The translations under genes and the position numbers were made by a program. 64,000 nt of DNA, from positions 62,001-126,000 of IMG/VR virus record IMGVR_UViG_3300021959_006017. The stretch is one strand, 5' to 3'. Positions 30,668 through 39,094 of this stretch are shown here, piece by piece (the first letter of the stretch is position 1; each line of letters opens with the position of its first letter). The DNA comes from a virus. The notes beneath the pieces are model-generated. The model searched no databases, had not been told where the DNA came from, and was given only the letters and a program-made list of their open reading frames with translations.

Positions 30668-30675
30668 TATAAATA
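30668..30675 (+). promoter_or_regulatory. T4 late promoter (exact consensus)
   Basis: TATAAATA, reading into the PiT-like transporter. Confidence 0.75.
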
Positions 30676-30753
30676 ACGTTGCCGAGCAGACGTCGAGCTC
30701 GGTCTTAATATGTGAGCGACAGTGTTGTAGCTGTCAAGCAGAGGAGATAAAAA

Positions 30754-31713
30754 ATGGACGCACTCACCCTTTGGAGCCTTGTAGGGTTCCTATTCGCCGC
30801 TTATGCGGTTATTGCAAATGATTCGGTACAGACTCTCGGTACTTGGATCGCATCGAACAATGAGAGATTCAACTGGAAAGTTATGTGGGCCGCCGCTAGT
30901 GCGGTTTTATTATGGGCGATTTGGTATGGATGGTATGCTTATGGCGGAGACATTTCATACGGACGACTGAATAAGATTCCACATGTAGAAGTACAATGGT
31001 ACCACGCAATGGCACCTGCCGTACTACTATTATTGACACGGGTCGGTGTACCTGTATCAACTTCCTTTCTAGTGTTAAGTGCTTTCGCAAGTACGTTTGT
31101 GCTAGAAAAGATGTTGATGAAATCAATGATGGGTTATGTAGTTGCGGCTACTTTCGCATACGCTGTATGGTTTGTTGTTAGTCGTTGGCTAGATGAAAAC
31201 GTTCCAGTCAAAGAAGAACACAAAGCCTATTGGCGTGTTGGACAATGGGTAACCACAGGCTTCCTATGGTGGACTTGGTTATCACACGATATGGCAAACA
31301 TCGCAGTGTTCCTCCCAAGAGAACTAAGTGTTGATCTAATGCTGTTGATTAGTGTTGTATTTGTTGCAGGACTAGGATTTATGCTCCGTGAAGGCGGTGG
31401 TAAGATCCAACAGATTGTTCTAGAGAAACACAATACTCGTTACATTAGAAGTGCAACGATTATTGACTTGTTCTATTGGCTAACACTATGGTTCTTTAAA
31501 GAACTAAATGATATTCCAATGAGTACAACATGGGTGTTCGTTGGCTTACTTGCAGGACGTGAGTTTGCTATTGCGAGCTTTATGGGCAAGAAGAAAACAA
31601 AAAGTGTATTCCCAATCGTGGGCAAAGACTTTGGTAAAATGATGATCGGGTTGAGTGCTTCATTAGCAATCGTACTATTGATTCATTATGTTATAGTTCC
31701 AAACGGACTATAA
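30754..31713 (+). CDS. Polytopic membrane protein, distant PiT-type phosphate transporter
   Basis: 319 residues with nine or ten hydrophobic segments. Two repeated elements match the inorganic phosphate transporter (PiT) internal duplication: GVPVSTSFLVLSAFAS (about residue 93) and DIPMSTTWVFVGLLAG (about 245) for the PVSTTHxxxG motif, and IANDSVQTLGTW (about 20) and SHDMANIAVFL (about 177) for the GANDVANxxG motif. The asparagine/aspartate ends are partly kept. It may import phosphate or another anion for DNA synthesis. Exact late promoter upstream, terminator downstream: a single-gene late unit. Confidence 0.65.
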   Translation: MDALTLWSLVGFLFAAYAVIANDSVQTLGTWIASNNERFNWKVMWAAASAVLLWAIWYGWYAYGGDISYGRLNKIPHVEVQWYHAMAPAVLLLLTRVGVPVSTSFLVLSAFASTFVLEKMLMKSMMGYVVAATFAYAVWFVVSRWLDENVPVKEEHKAYWRVGQWVTTGFLWWTWLSHDMANIAVFLPRELSVDLMLLISVVFVAGLGFMLREGGGKIQQIVLEKHNTRYIRSATIIDLFYWLTLWFFKELNDIPMSTTWVFVGLLAGREFAIASFMGKKKTKSVFPIVGKDFGKMMIGLSASLAIVLLIHYVIVPNGL

Positions 31714-31717
31714 AACA

Positions 31718-31750
31718 GAAAGGCAGTGTACGACGAGCTGCCTTTTTTCT
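31718..31750 (+). terminator. Rho-independent terminator
   Basis: AAGGCAG/CTGCCTT stem followed by T6 after the transporter gene. Confidence 0.85.
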
Positions 31751-31778
31751 TGACTGATAGATTATAAGACTATATAAT
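31750..31778 (+). promoter_or_regulatory. Early promoter
   Basis: TTGACT (31750-31755), 17 bp, TATAAT (31773-31778), only 3 bp before the ATG at 31782. Confidence 0.65.
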
Positions 31779-31781
31779 AGT

Positions 31782-32018
31782 ATGATAAAAGATTGGAACA
31801 CAAAAGATATTTGCAGAACCATAGGTAAGATCACTTGGGCTGCAACTGACCCAAAAATGGATGGCTTTAACACCTGGGGGTGCAAAAGAGAACTGTATGA
31901 ACTGTTATTCTTTGTGCAACAAGAACTGGACAAGTGTAGCACCTATGGTGATATTGAAGAAGAATATCTAAAGAAACATGATCAGGAGATGATGCTAAAA
32001 GCATTAGGTAAAAAATGA
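31782..32018 (+). CDS. Small conserved phage protein
   Basis: 78 residues, MIKDWNTKDICRTIGKITWA..., helical, with four aromatic/Cys positions. Leaderless by promoter position. Overlaps the next gene by ATGA. Confidence 0.65.
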   Translation: MIKDWNTKDICRTIGKITWAATDPKMDGFNTWGCKRELYELLFFVQQELDKCSTYGDIEEEYLKKHDQEMMLKALGKK

Positions 32019-32113
32019 TAGAATGGTATGATTATATTTGGTTCGCAGTATTGGTTTCTTCACCAGCATTGTTATTAATTGGCATTGACTATCTAGGGGA
32101 TAAGATTAAATGA
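32015..32113 (+). CDS. Very small single-pass membrane protein
   Basis: 32 residues, MIEWYDYIWFAVLVSSPALL..., one membrane segment. ATGA overlaps on both ends make it very likely translated. Confidence 0.6.
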   Translation: MIEWYDYIWFAVLVSSPALLLIGIDYLGDKIK

Positions 32114-32868
32114 AACTAGGTATTGCAGGTTATGGGTTTGTTGGTCAAGCACACGAGTTGATGCTGAAAAACTACCACGAGATATTAATCAGTGATCCAG
32201 ACAAAGGACACTATGCAGACTTAAAGCATGCAGACGCTATCATTGTTTGCGTAAGCACACCCGAAGGATCGCACGGTGGATGTAAGATGGACAATGTGTT
32301 TAATGTTCTTGATGCTGCACCAGATGTTCCTATACTAATAAAAAGCACACTTTCAGTTGAAGGTTGGAAGATGATAGATCATACATTTCCAAACACAAAT
32401 CTTACATTTAGTCCTGAGTTCCTACGTGCGGCTCACTGGCAAGAAGATGCTCTCAACACACGCCACTTTTACCTAGGTGGCAAAGGCACACAGTTTTGGT
32501 CAGATGTTTTGTTACAAGCTCTAGGTCCTATCAGTATCAGTATTGAAAAGCCAGCAGAACTAGTTGCAGCAAAGGCACTACGCAATAGTTTCTTAGCACT
32601 AAAAGTTATTTTCTTTAATCAAGTTTATGATTATGCACAAGCCCATGGACTAGATTACAGTGCAGTGGCAGATGTAATCGGAGCAGACGAACGCATTGGT
32701 GCGAGCCATACTACTGTTACTGAAGAACGCGGCTACGGTGGACATTGTTTTCCTAAAGATGTTCGTGCAGTCATAAAGTCAGGGCAAGCCTATAATGCTA
32801 GACTTACCCTGCTAGAAGAAGCTGACGCTTACAATAGTACTATTCGGCGAGATACTTCTCAAGATTAG
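32110..32868 (+). CDS. Short nucleotide-sugar dehydrogenase (UDP-glucose/GDP-mannose type)
   Basis: 252 residues. Rossmann start GIAGYGFVGQA (NAD), SPEFLRAAHWQEDA (E of the catalytic set), the helical LRNSFLALKVIFFNQ with the conserved Lys/Asn, and the nucleophile in GYGGHCFPKD (about residue 217). It oxidises a nucleotide sugar to the uronate. The C-terminal sugar-nucleotide domain of full-length enzymes (about 430 residues) is missing, as in cyanophage homologues, so substrate and activity are uncertain. Confidence 0.85.
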   Translation: MKLGIAGYGFVGQAHELMLKNYHEILISDPDKGHYADLKHADAIIVCVSTPEGSHGGCKMDNVFNVLDAAPDVPILIKSTLSVEGWKMIDHTFPNTNLTFSPEFLRAAHWQEDALNTRHFYLGGKGTQFWSDVLLQALGPISISIEKPAELVAAKALRNSFLALKVIFFNQVYDYAQAHGLDYSAVADVIGADERIGASHTTVTEERGYGGHCFPKDVRAVIKSGQAYNARLTLLEEADAYNSTIRRDTSQD

Positions 32869-33604
32869 TAACATAGTTTGTCATGCTGTGATCTGAAAAG
32901 TTGTCGATAGAACCTTTTTTGATTCCCATCCACATTCCACGCCAGCGATCTTTTACACGCTGCCATGCTGTTATCTTGCGAACGTTACCGTAAGCGTTCA
33001 TATAATGTTCTTCACCATGATGTACATAACCCATAGCCGCTAGTGGAACCCGTGTAACAATATCGTTGTTGTTTACCCAACGATGATGCTCTACATTTAA
33101 ACTCTTGCAGTATGCTCTCCATCCTACTCTTGGCGAACCAAAGGTGTATAGTTCAATAGGATCGTTTAGATCAATATTGTGTTTGCAACGGCTAGCCATA
33201 ATAGTTGCCATAGCCGCTCCTAGTGAGTGTCCGCAGAACCAAAGTGTTTTGTTAATATTTGCTTTACGTAATATGTCTTCTTCAACCATAGGCCATAGTT
33301 CATCTACTTCTGCTTTGAACCCTCGATGTACCCGACTAACAGTTTCTGCTACAACAGGCATTGCTTTTAGATCTGCCTTGATGTCATTAAACTCTGATGG
33401 TTGTGTGCCGCGGCATGCGATAACAATATCTTCTTTGTTCATAAAACGATACGCTTGAGCACCGTCTCTGTTGTAAAACTCTACAGTTGTGAAGCCTAGT
33501 TTTTTTACTTGACTTTTTGCGTCCTTTTCGTTACAATAAGCTATACTTGCTAGTTTTGCAAACAATAAGGAACGTTCTTTGAAATTCATATCTTTTATTG
33601 ACAT
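32840..33604 (-). CDS. Class 3 lipase-like alpha/beta hydrolase
   Basis: 254 residues from MSIKDMNFKERSLLFAKLAS. Nucleophile elbow GHSLGAA (about residue 128), candidate Asp in NNNDIVTRVP and His in FSDHSMTNY complete the triad, and VIACRGTQPSEFNDI is the oxyanion-region signature of lipase_3. Acts on an acylglycerol or phospholipid; perhaps envelope damage at lysis. Start chosen for its GAGGGC Shine-Dalgarno and the late promoter upstream. Overlaps the convergent dehydrogenase by 29 bp. Confidence 0.85.
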   Translation of the reverse strand: MSIKDMNFKERSLLFAKLASIAYCNEKDAKSQVKKLGFTTVEFYNRDGAQAYRFMNKEDIVIACRGTQPSEFNDIKADLKAMPVVAETVSRVHRGFKAEVDELWPMVEEDILRKANINKTLWFCGHSLGAAMATIMASRCKHNIDLNDPIELYTFGSPRVGWRAYCKSLNVEHHRWVNNNDIVTRVPLAAMGYVHHGEEHYMNAYGNVRKITAWQRVKDRWRGMWMGIKKGSIDNFSDHSMTNYVTNLEKYLAE

Positions 33605-33631
33605 TTTGCCCTCCATCATGTATACTACTCA

Positions 33632-33639
33632 TATTTATC
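33632..33639 (-). promoter_or_regulatory. T4-type late promoter
   Basis: GATAAATA reading into the lipase gene. Confidence 0.65.
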
Positions 33640-33644
33640 GTAAC

Positions 33645-33652
33645 GCTAAATA
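33645..33652 (+). promoter_or_regulatory. T4-type late promoter
   Basis: GCTAAATA followed by ACGGAG Shine-Dalgarno and ATG at 33671; back-to-back with the leftward one. Confidence 0.65.
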
Positions 33653-33670
33653 CATTACGGAGTAGAAATA

Positions 33671-33934
33671 ATGAAAAAGCGTACACGTTCGATACTAGAA
33701 GAGTTAAACTCTGTTCATGGTAACAGAGATAATGATCATCTTATTGATACAACAGCAAATAATATTATAGAAAGTGCTATTAATCTTTTAACAAGAATAC
33801 ACAGCCACTATGATAGTGAAACTGCTGGTGAGCTAGAGCGACGATTCATTAACAGTATTAAAGGCGGTGACCCTCGCAAGTTCCGCAGAAGTATGAACAA
33901 AATAATAGAGAGTAAAAAGAATGACGATTCTTAA
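33671..33934 (+). CDS. Conserved T4-like phage protein
   Basis: 87 residues, MKKRTRSILEELNSVHGNRD..., helical, with LERRFINSIKGGDPRKFRRS. I recall homologues in cyanomyoviruses at the start of a virion cluster. Function unknown. Confidence 0.7.
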   Translation: MKKRTRSILEELNSVHGNRDNDHLIDTTANNIIESAINLLTRIHSHYDSETAGELERRFINSIKGGDPRKFRRSMNKIIESKKNDDS

Positions 33935-34799
33935 AGAAGGTGGTAACATATTCAAAACACAAGAAGGACCACTAACACAGCGTATACCTACACCGGCAGT
34001 AAGACCTACTGTTGCTGCGATTGAAAAGATTGTAGGTTTGGAGTTTGTTGACGATGACTTGCTAGGTACAACAGGCAAGAAAGTAAATCCTGATGGAACA
34101 TTTGAAAAGAACAGTTCCGGTGACTTAGATCTAAACACTGACCTAAACAAAATAAGCAAAGAAGAACTAAAAACAAAACTTGTCGCTTGGTGTAAGAAGC
34201 AAGGTATTCCAGATGATCAAATCATAAACATGAGCAAAAAGGATATGATTGCCAAAACTGGAGATAAAAGCGCAGTACCATTTACAGGTGGGTATATTCA
34301 CGATGCTGGCGACCAAGTACATTTCCGTATGCCTATAGCAGGCGGCAAAGGATTTGTGCAAACTGACTTTATGATGACAACTAACCCAGATCTACAACGT
34401 GGAGCCAAGCGTGGCGGCACAGAGCAGTACAGTGGTAAAGACAGAGCTATCTTACTATCAAGTATTGCAAGAGGCAGAGGCTATAAGTTTAGCCCTAAGT
34501 TTGGTGTAGTTGACCCAAACAAAGGCGACGAAGTAGTTGCAGACAACTGGAACGATATTGCAGTTATCTTACTAGGTCCAGGTGCTAAAGAAGCAGATAC
34601 GCACACTGTAGAAAGTATGCTTGCAAAGATCAAAGGCGATCCAAACTATGAAACGCTTATTGGTCCTTGGAAAGAAGCAATGGAAAAAGAAGGTAAGAGT
34701 GTTCCTGAGTCAACTGGATATACAACACTAGAAGACAAACAACTTGCCCGCATTAAAGAACTAAGTGGTAGTTTACTTAACAGTACGAGAATGCTATGA
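33921..34799 (+). CDS. Conserved virion-cluster protein
   Basis: 292 residues, MTILKEGGNIFKTQEGPLTQ..., containing GGYIHDAGDQVHFRMPIAGG and RAILLSSIARGRGYKFSP. It precedes the ligase-like gene in marine T4-like phages and may be a partner of it. No domain recognised. Starts inside the previous gene (14 bp). Confidence 0.65.
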   Translation: MTILKEGGNIFKTQEGPLTQRIPTPAVRPTVAAIEKIVGLEFVDDDLLGTTGKKVNPDGTFEKNSSGDLDLNTDLNKISKEELKTKLVAWCKKQGIPDDQIINMSKKDMIAKTGDKSAVPFTGGYIHDAGDQVHFRMPIAGGKGFVQTDFMMTTNPDLQRGAKRGGTEQYSGKDRAILLSSIARGRGYKFSPKFGVVDPNKGDEVVADNWNDIAVILLGPGAKEADTHTVESMLAKIKGDPNYETLIGPWKEAMEKEGKSVPESTGYTTLEDKQLARIKELSGSLLNSTRML

Positions 34800-35893
34800 G
34801 ATTTACAGAGTTCCGCACAGTTCTTACAGAAGCAGCAAAGGTAGGTAGAGAGTACCAACACCTAGAGGACCTTGTGTTCGTAAAAGGATCTAAGGGTGCT
34901 ATGGAAGCAGCCGATGTACTAGAAAAACTAGGCAGCGATACAGGTGATGTTGCTATTAAGTGGGACGGTAACCCTACTATCTATTGGGGTAGAGAAAACG
35001 ACGGAACCTTTGTACTTGTAGGCAAAAACGGTTGGGGTCGTAACAAAAGCACAAGCGCAGACGATCTAAGCAACTTTATTAAAAACTCAGGTAAGGGTGT
35101 AGAAGAAGAACCGTGGAGAGAAGACTTTGGCTCCGACATGGCAGAGATATTTGAAATAATGAAAGCAGCTACACCTCCGACTTTCCGTGGATTCGTTTAC
35201 GGAGATTTACTTTACACTCCTAGGAAACCATTCAAAAAAACCGAAGGTGCTGTAGAGTTTACGCCGAACAAAGTCACTTATACAGTCAAGAACAAAAGCC
35301 AACTCGGCGAGCGCATAGCGAACTCAAAAGTTGGTGTAGTAGTTCATACTAAGTTTGACGAGTTCGGCAGTAAATCTAGTACACCAGTTGATGATGTACA
35401 AGAACTCAACAGTAGAGACGCAGTGGTACTAGGACAAACTTATGTTGCACACCAACCCAAAGTAGATACTAAGGAAGTTAACAGCATAAGAAAAATAGCA
35501 CAGTCTAACGCAAAAGCCATTGATACATTTATTGCAGGCACAAAAGGTTTAACTAATCCTGCAGGTATCATATATACATACATGAATCATATGACTCGTG
35601 TACAGCAGTTAGACAATGTTGATAAAGGGTTCTTTGACTGGCTTAAACAAAGCAAAGTAAGTCAAGGACAGCAAGCAAAACTAGCAGAACTAGATCAACA
35701 AACTGGAGGTCTTAATGCTATTTTTGGTCTTGTAAAACAAATCATGTCTGTAAAGGATCATATCATAGATCAGTTAGACGATGCCGATGCAGACGTTAAG
35801 GCAACAACAGCAGGTCAAAAAGGCGGCGAAGGTTATGTCGCTCTTGGAAGTAAAACTAAACTAGTGCCACGCAAACGCTGGCAACCAAACTAA
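34796..35893 (+). CDS. Nucleotidyltransferase/ligase-like virion protein (DUF6267-type)
   Basis: 365 residues. It starts MRFTEFRTVLTEAAK, a capsid-targeting-like peptide. Residues 52-60 read VAIKWDGNP, a K-x-D-G motif like the adenylated lysine of DNA/RNA ligases. FRGFVYGDLLYTP (about 136) and EGAVEFTP (about 153) fall where motifs III and IV belong, and GVVVHTKFDEF may be part of motif V. A lysine-adenylate enzyme packed in the head is therefore possible; I am sure of the motif, not of the activity. Confidence 0.65.
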   Translation: MRFTEFRTVLTEAAKVGREYQHLEDLVFVKGSKGAMEAADVLEKLGSDTGDVAIKWDGNPTIYWGRENDGTFVLVGKNGWGRNKSTSADDLSNFIKNSGKGVEEEPWREDFGSDMAEIFEIMKAATPPTFRGFVYGDLLYTPRKPFKKTEGAVEFTPNKVTYTVKNKSQLGERIANSKVGVVVHTKFDEFGSKSSTPVDDVQELNSRDAVVLGQTYVAHQPKVDTKEVNSIRKIAQSNAKAIDTFIAGTKGLTNPAGIIYTYMNHMTRVQQLDNVDKGFFDWLKQSKVSQGQQAKLAELDQQTGGLNAIFGLVKQIMSVKDHIIDQLDDADADVKATTAGQKGGEGYVALGSKTKLVPRKRWQPN

Positions 35894-35902
35894 GGAAGTA
35901 AA

Positions 35903-36295
35903 ATGAAAATCAATGAAGTTATTGCTCGCGAAGCAAACTATGAAACTGGCGAAGGTAATCGCAAACTAGCAGCTATTGGTCGTGTACTTATGGATCGTGC
36001 TGCAACAACAAAAGACGATGCACTATCAAATCTAATGGCAAAAGTTGGTAACGAACTTACAAGTTACGATACAACATTTGGTGCTCGCTCACTGCCTGAG
36101 CTACTTAAGAAAGCTGATGTTTCAAAAGAAATGCTGATGAAGCTGATGAAGTACGGTGAAGCTGAACTTAAAAAAGGCGGCGATGTCAAGAAGGGTGCTG
36201 ACACTCCAGATATGGATGACGAACCAGAAGATATGGGCGGACCAAGTGACGACGATATTGCCCGTCAAGCAGATATGAGAGCTAAAGGCAAGTAA
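35903..36295 (+). CDS. Virion-cluster protein with capsid-targeting-like start
   Basis: 130 residues, MKINEVIAREANYETGEGNR..., helical body and acidic Asp/Pro/Gly tail. The first nine residues follow the M(K/R)hxEhhxE pattern. Overlaps the next start by one base. Confidence 0.65.
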   Translation: MKINEVIAREANYETGEGNRKLAAIGRVLMDRAATTKDDALSNLMAKVGNELTSYDTTFGARSLPELLKKADVSKEMLMKLMKYGEAELKKGGDVKKGADTPDMDDEPEDMGGPSDDDIARQADMRAKGK

Positions 36296-37158
36296 TGGAC
36301 TTTATCAAGGACCTTCATGAAGCAAGGATGACCAAGGACAATGGTCCTAGTCGAAAACTAACATACACTGATTGTGCAGAGCGTATGTACCTTACTCTGT
36401 TGGCTCTTGAAACTATGAGACAGTATCCAGAGTACAAAGGATTTGTACAAAGATACTGCAAAAAGACCAGCGGGTTTGAGCTATACAAATACTATCGTAT
36501 TATGGGCACAGACTTGTACAACTTTCTTTACTTCCTAGTTGGCAGTCAAGACAAGCTCAAAGACCCAGAAAGTGCAACAGCATTTGCACAAAAGATAAAA
36601 AGAAGTGTACCTATCATGGATATCAATAGGCACATTCAATCATTGGCTAGAGGTGCAGAACCTACACTTACAACAAAGATGTTTCTTAGTATTGAAAGTG
36701 TATTCAATATCACAAACGCAGACTACAAAATGATACGCAGAGGTTTGCAAGACTATCGCAAACTTACAAAAGCAGACAAAGAAAGATTAGTAACAAGATT
36801 GATATTTGCTGTTCGTGCTAAACTACGTTCAAGTGATTTTATAGATGATTTTGAAAAGTTTGCTGCAATCAAGAATCTTGAAACACCATTTGTACAAGAT
36901 CCAGAACCAACTATTAGCACACCAGATATTAGCACAGCAACACAGGACTTTGCACTGTATAGATATCTAGTTGGTGCTGACAAACTACAGTTAACAAAAG
37001 CATTTCTTAATAATATGAAAGACGGTAAAGCCACAAGTTCTAACATGAATCAAGCATATTTGCCAGCAGTTAAGATGATAGATGACATTGTAAGTGGCGG
37101 TCCTGCATACGTACAACAGCTAAGAGCACTGCATCAGAGAGCAAAAAAGCGCCGTTAA
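36295..37158 (+). CDS. Conserved virion-cluster protein
   Basis: 287 residues, MDFIKDLHEARMTKDNGPSR..., all-helical, basic C-terminus (LRALHQRAKKRR). Start resembles a capsid-targeting peptide. Homologues are familiar from cyanophages, without function. Confidence 0.65.
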   Translation: MDFIKDLHEARMTKDNGPSRKLTYTDCAERMYLTLLALETMRQYPEYKGFVQRYCKKTSGFELYKYYRIMGTDLYNFLYFLVGSQDKLKDPESATAFAQKIKRSVPIMDINRHIQSLARGAEPTLTTKMFLSIESVFNITNADYKMIRRGLQDYRKLTKADKERLVTRLIFAVRAKLRSSDFIDDFEKFAAIKNLETPFVQDPEPTISTPDISTATQDFALYRYLVGADKLQLTKAFLNNMKDGKATSSNMNQAYLPAVKMIDDIVSGGPAYVQQLRALHQRAKKRR

Positions 37159-37179
37159 GAGCCATTTTTCCTGTTAAAT

Positions 37180-37187
37180 GATAAATA
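37180..37187 (+). promoter_or_regulatory. T4-type late promoter
   Basis: GATAAATA, 60 bp before the ATG at 37248. Confidence 0.6.
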
Positions 37188-37247
37188 TAAATGTAAAAGA
37201 CGCAAGAGAAAGGCGTTTTGACCATTTAGAGAAACAGGAGAATAAAA

Positions 37248-37595
37248 ATGGCAGCAACTTATGACTTTACACCAGCTAATGGTGGAACAAACGCAGTAGG
37301 CTCAATCGAGTCAGTAGCACAGCTAGACGCATATCTAGTAAACGTCGGTGACGGATCAGGCGGAGCAGAAGATCTACGTGCCATAGACGGCGCATACGGT
37401 TCAGTATATGACATGATCCTACGTGAACTACAGCCACTAATGGCTTTTGCACCGAATGATGCAAGTGGTAACATTCACATCATCGTTGATGGACACGCAA
37501 ACACAGCAGCTTCACTTCTAGCACGTCTAGAAGCAATCGACGGAGTTGGAAACGACTCAAGCGTAACAGCAGCTTCAAGCATCACTATTGCTTAA
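37248..37595 (+). CDS. Probable abundant virion protein
   Basis: 115 residues, MAATYDFTPANGGTNAVGSI..., Ala/Gly/Asp-rich and lacking Cys and Trp, like head decoration proteins. It is a single-gene unit with strong AGGAG, a late promoter and a strong terminator, which suggests high late expression. Function unassigned. Confidence 0.65.
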   Translation: MAATYDFTPANGGTNAVGSIESVAQLDAYLVNVGDGSGGAEDLRAIDGAYGSVYDMILRELQPLMAFAPNDASGNIHIIVDGHANTAASLLARLEAIDGVGNDSSVTAASSITIA

Positions 37596-37646
37596 TATTT
37601 CCTAACTACCTTAGGAACCGTGATTGCTTACACAGGCGTCACACTA

Positions 37647-37677
37647 AACAGCCACTTTATAAGTGGCTGTTTTTTTA
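37647..37677 (+). terminator. Rho-independent terminator
   Basis: Perfect 11-bp stem AACAGCCACTT/AAGTGGCTGTT with a 3-nt loop, then T7. Confidence 0.93.
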
Positions 37678-37680
37678 TGA

Positions 37681-37688
37681 CTTAAATA
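37681..37688 (+). promoter_or_regulatory. T4-type late promoter
   Basis: CTTAAATA, 4 bp before the ATG at 37693. Confidence 0.5.
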
Positions 37689-37692
37689 CTGC

Positions 37693-38082
37693 ATGCGCTT
37701 TAATATACATACTTTATTTGACATTACTGAAACACGAGCCCGCAAAGGCGATGATGGTTATAAAGTTAAACAGCAGCAAAACTATTTGAGTATACTCAAT
37801 ACAATAGGGCTTAGAGTCAATCCGACTTATATAAGCGAGCCCACTTGCGAAGAAAAGATTATAAAAGGATTTGGCACAGACTATAAAGGAAAGCAACGAG
37901 TATGGCGCTATTCTTTTGATGTTGATTATGAAGGCGCATTGGATATAGCTACTATGATAAACGACTTTGATCTGTGTCCTATTATAACAGGACTAGAAGA
38001 AACAGTTGACATTAAACCAAGCGTTATCAGAACCCAAGATAAAGCAAAAACCAATATTATTTTTGAACTAGAAGATAAATAA
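37693..38082 (+). CDS. Conserved T4-like phage protein
   Basis: 129 residues, MRFNIHTLFDITETRARKGD..., with QQQNYLSILNTIGLRVNP. This start is familiar from cyanomyovirus proteins of unknown function. Near-leaderless from its late promoter. Confidence 0.75.
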   Translation: MRFNIHTLFDITETRARKGDDGYKVKQQQNYLSILNTIGLRVNPTYISEPTCEEKIIKGFGTDYKGKQRVWRYSFDVDYEGALDIATMINDFDLCPIITGLEETVDIKPSVIRTQDKAKTNIIFELEDK

Positions 38083-38170
38083 TAATGTTACATTGTAACC
38101 AGGCACATTAATAACAACTACTAAAGGCCAACTACGAGTTTACTTTACTTTAATTTTAACGGAGATTAAT

Positions 38171-38399
38171 GTGTCAACAACACAACTAAAAAGAAAATCT
38201 AGAAGCGCACGTAGATTTATGCGCACAGCGTTATGACGTCTTAGAGGCTCGTCTCACCAAAGTTGAGCAAAAAGTAGACGACATTCATACACTTATCCAA
38301 AACGGTCAGCAATCAATGACTAAAGTTATTATTGGTGCAGCTGGCACAATCGTAGCAGGACTACTTTCCACTATCGTCGTAATATTAATGAATATGTAA
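38171..38399 (+). pseudogene. XhlA-like coiled-coil/TM protein interrupted by a +1 frameshift
   Basis: GTG 38171 (CGGAG Shine-Dalgarno) reads MSTTQLK, then needs a +1 shift in the A-run at 38188-38192 to continue ENLEAHVDLCAQRYDVLEAR and on to a C-terminal membrane helix (IIGAAGTIVAGLLSTIVVIL) ending at 38399. The joined product (about 75 residues) has the coiled-coil plus TM layout of XhlA-like and holin-like proteins. One extra A explains everything: it may be a real disruption, a recoding site or an assembly error. Confidence 0.65.
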
Positions 38400-38407
38400 T
38401 CACTCGC

Positions 38408-38415
38408 GATAAATA
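38408..38415 (+). promoter_or_regulatory. T4-type late promoter
   Basis: GATAAATA, 5 bp before the ATG at 38421. Confidence 0.65.
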
Positions 38416-38420
38416 ACTAT

Positions 38421-38720
38421 ATGTTACTACGCGAGTTTTTTATTGACGAAAATACCGAACTAGAAGAAGCACAAACTTGGGCACGTTCTGGAAAGAAAGT
38501 TGTTCGCAAGTATCGTTGTAATTCTGGTCCTAGAAAGAATCGCATTGTTGCAAAGATGCAGCAGTGTTTTGCAGCACCTAATATTAAAGCAAGGATGTCT
38601 CTTAAGAGAACCAAAGCAAGATTAGGCAAACGTTTAGCACGAAAAGCAAAAAGGACTAAACGTATTAATGCAGCTTCACGTAGAGTGCAAGCAATGAACA
38701 GAAGTTCAAGGAGAAGGTAA
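38421..38720 (+). CDS. Highly basic virion protein, first of a tandem pair
   Basis: 99 residues. Start MLLREFFIDENTELEEAQ is capsid-targeting-like; after that GKKVVRKYRCNSGPRKNRIV and a Lys/Arg-rich helix dominate. Paralogous to the next gene. A histone-like DNA-condensing internal head protein is likely. Confidence 0.7.
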   Translation: MLLREFFIDENTELEEAQTWARSGKKVVRKYRCNSGPRKNRIVAKMQQCFAAPNIKARMSLKRTKARLGKRLARKAKRTKRINAASRRVQAMNRSSRRR

Positions 38721-39094
38721 TGCAACTTCGCGAGCTTATCACAGAATGGGTATGCGGCGACTGTTATGCAGAACCGTGTCAATGTGAAAGTCTAGACGAA
38801 GGTGTTACAACCATATTCGGTAAGAGTGGTAACAAGACTGTACGTAAATACAGATGTACATCAGGAACACGCAAAGGGCGTATTGTTGCAAAGCCCAGCA
38901 CTTGCACAGCACCAGCTAACGTAAAAGCAAGTGTTACATTGAAAAAAACACGCCGATCAAAAGGCAAAACTATTGGTATTAAAAGTGCCAGAACAAAGAG
39001 AACTAATCCTGCAAGCCAAAAGTTAAGAAATCTTAACGTAGGCCGCAGAAGGATTAAACCAAGAAAACGCAGAGGCGCAGGGAAAAGACTATGA
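38720..39094 (+). CDS. Highly basic virion protein, second of a tandem pair
   Basis: 124 residues. MQLRELITEWVCGDC start, then GNKTVRKYRCTSGTRKGRIV, aligning with the previous gene, and a strongly basic tail (RRRIKPRKRRGAGKRL). The extra CxxC...CxC near the start (CGDCYAEPCQCES) could bind zinc. One-base overlap with the upstream stop. Confidence 0.7.
   Translation: MQLRELITEWVCGDCYAEPCQCESLDEGVTTIFGKSGNKTVRKYRCTSGTRKGRIVAKPSTCTAPANVKASVTLKKTRRSKGKTIGIKSARTKRTNPASQKLRNLNVGRRRIKPRKRRGAGKRL

Larger units (their letters stand above)
30383..30753. other. Divergent late regulatory region
   Basis: 370 bp between divergent operons. It holds opposing late promoters (30547-30554 minus, 30668-30675 plus), a CCGG-N7-CCGG hairpin near 30440 in the leftward leader, and a 25-codon possible leader ORF (from about 30,483 leftwards). 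The rightward leader is about 78 nt long with AGAGGAG before ATG 30754. Confidence 0.5.
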
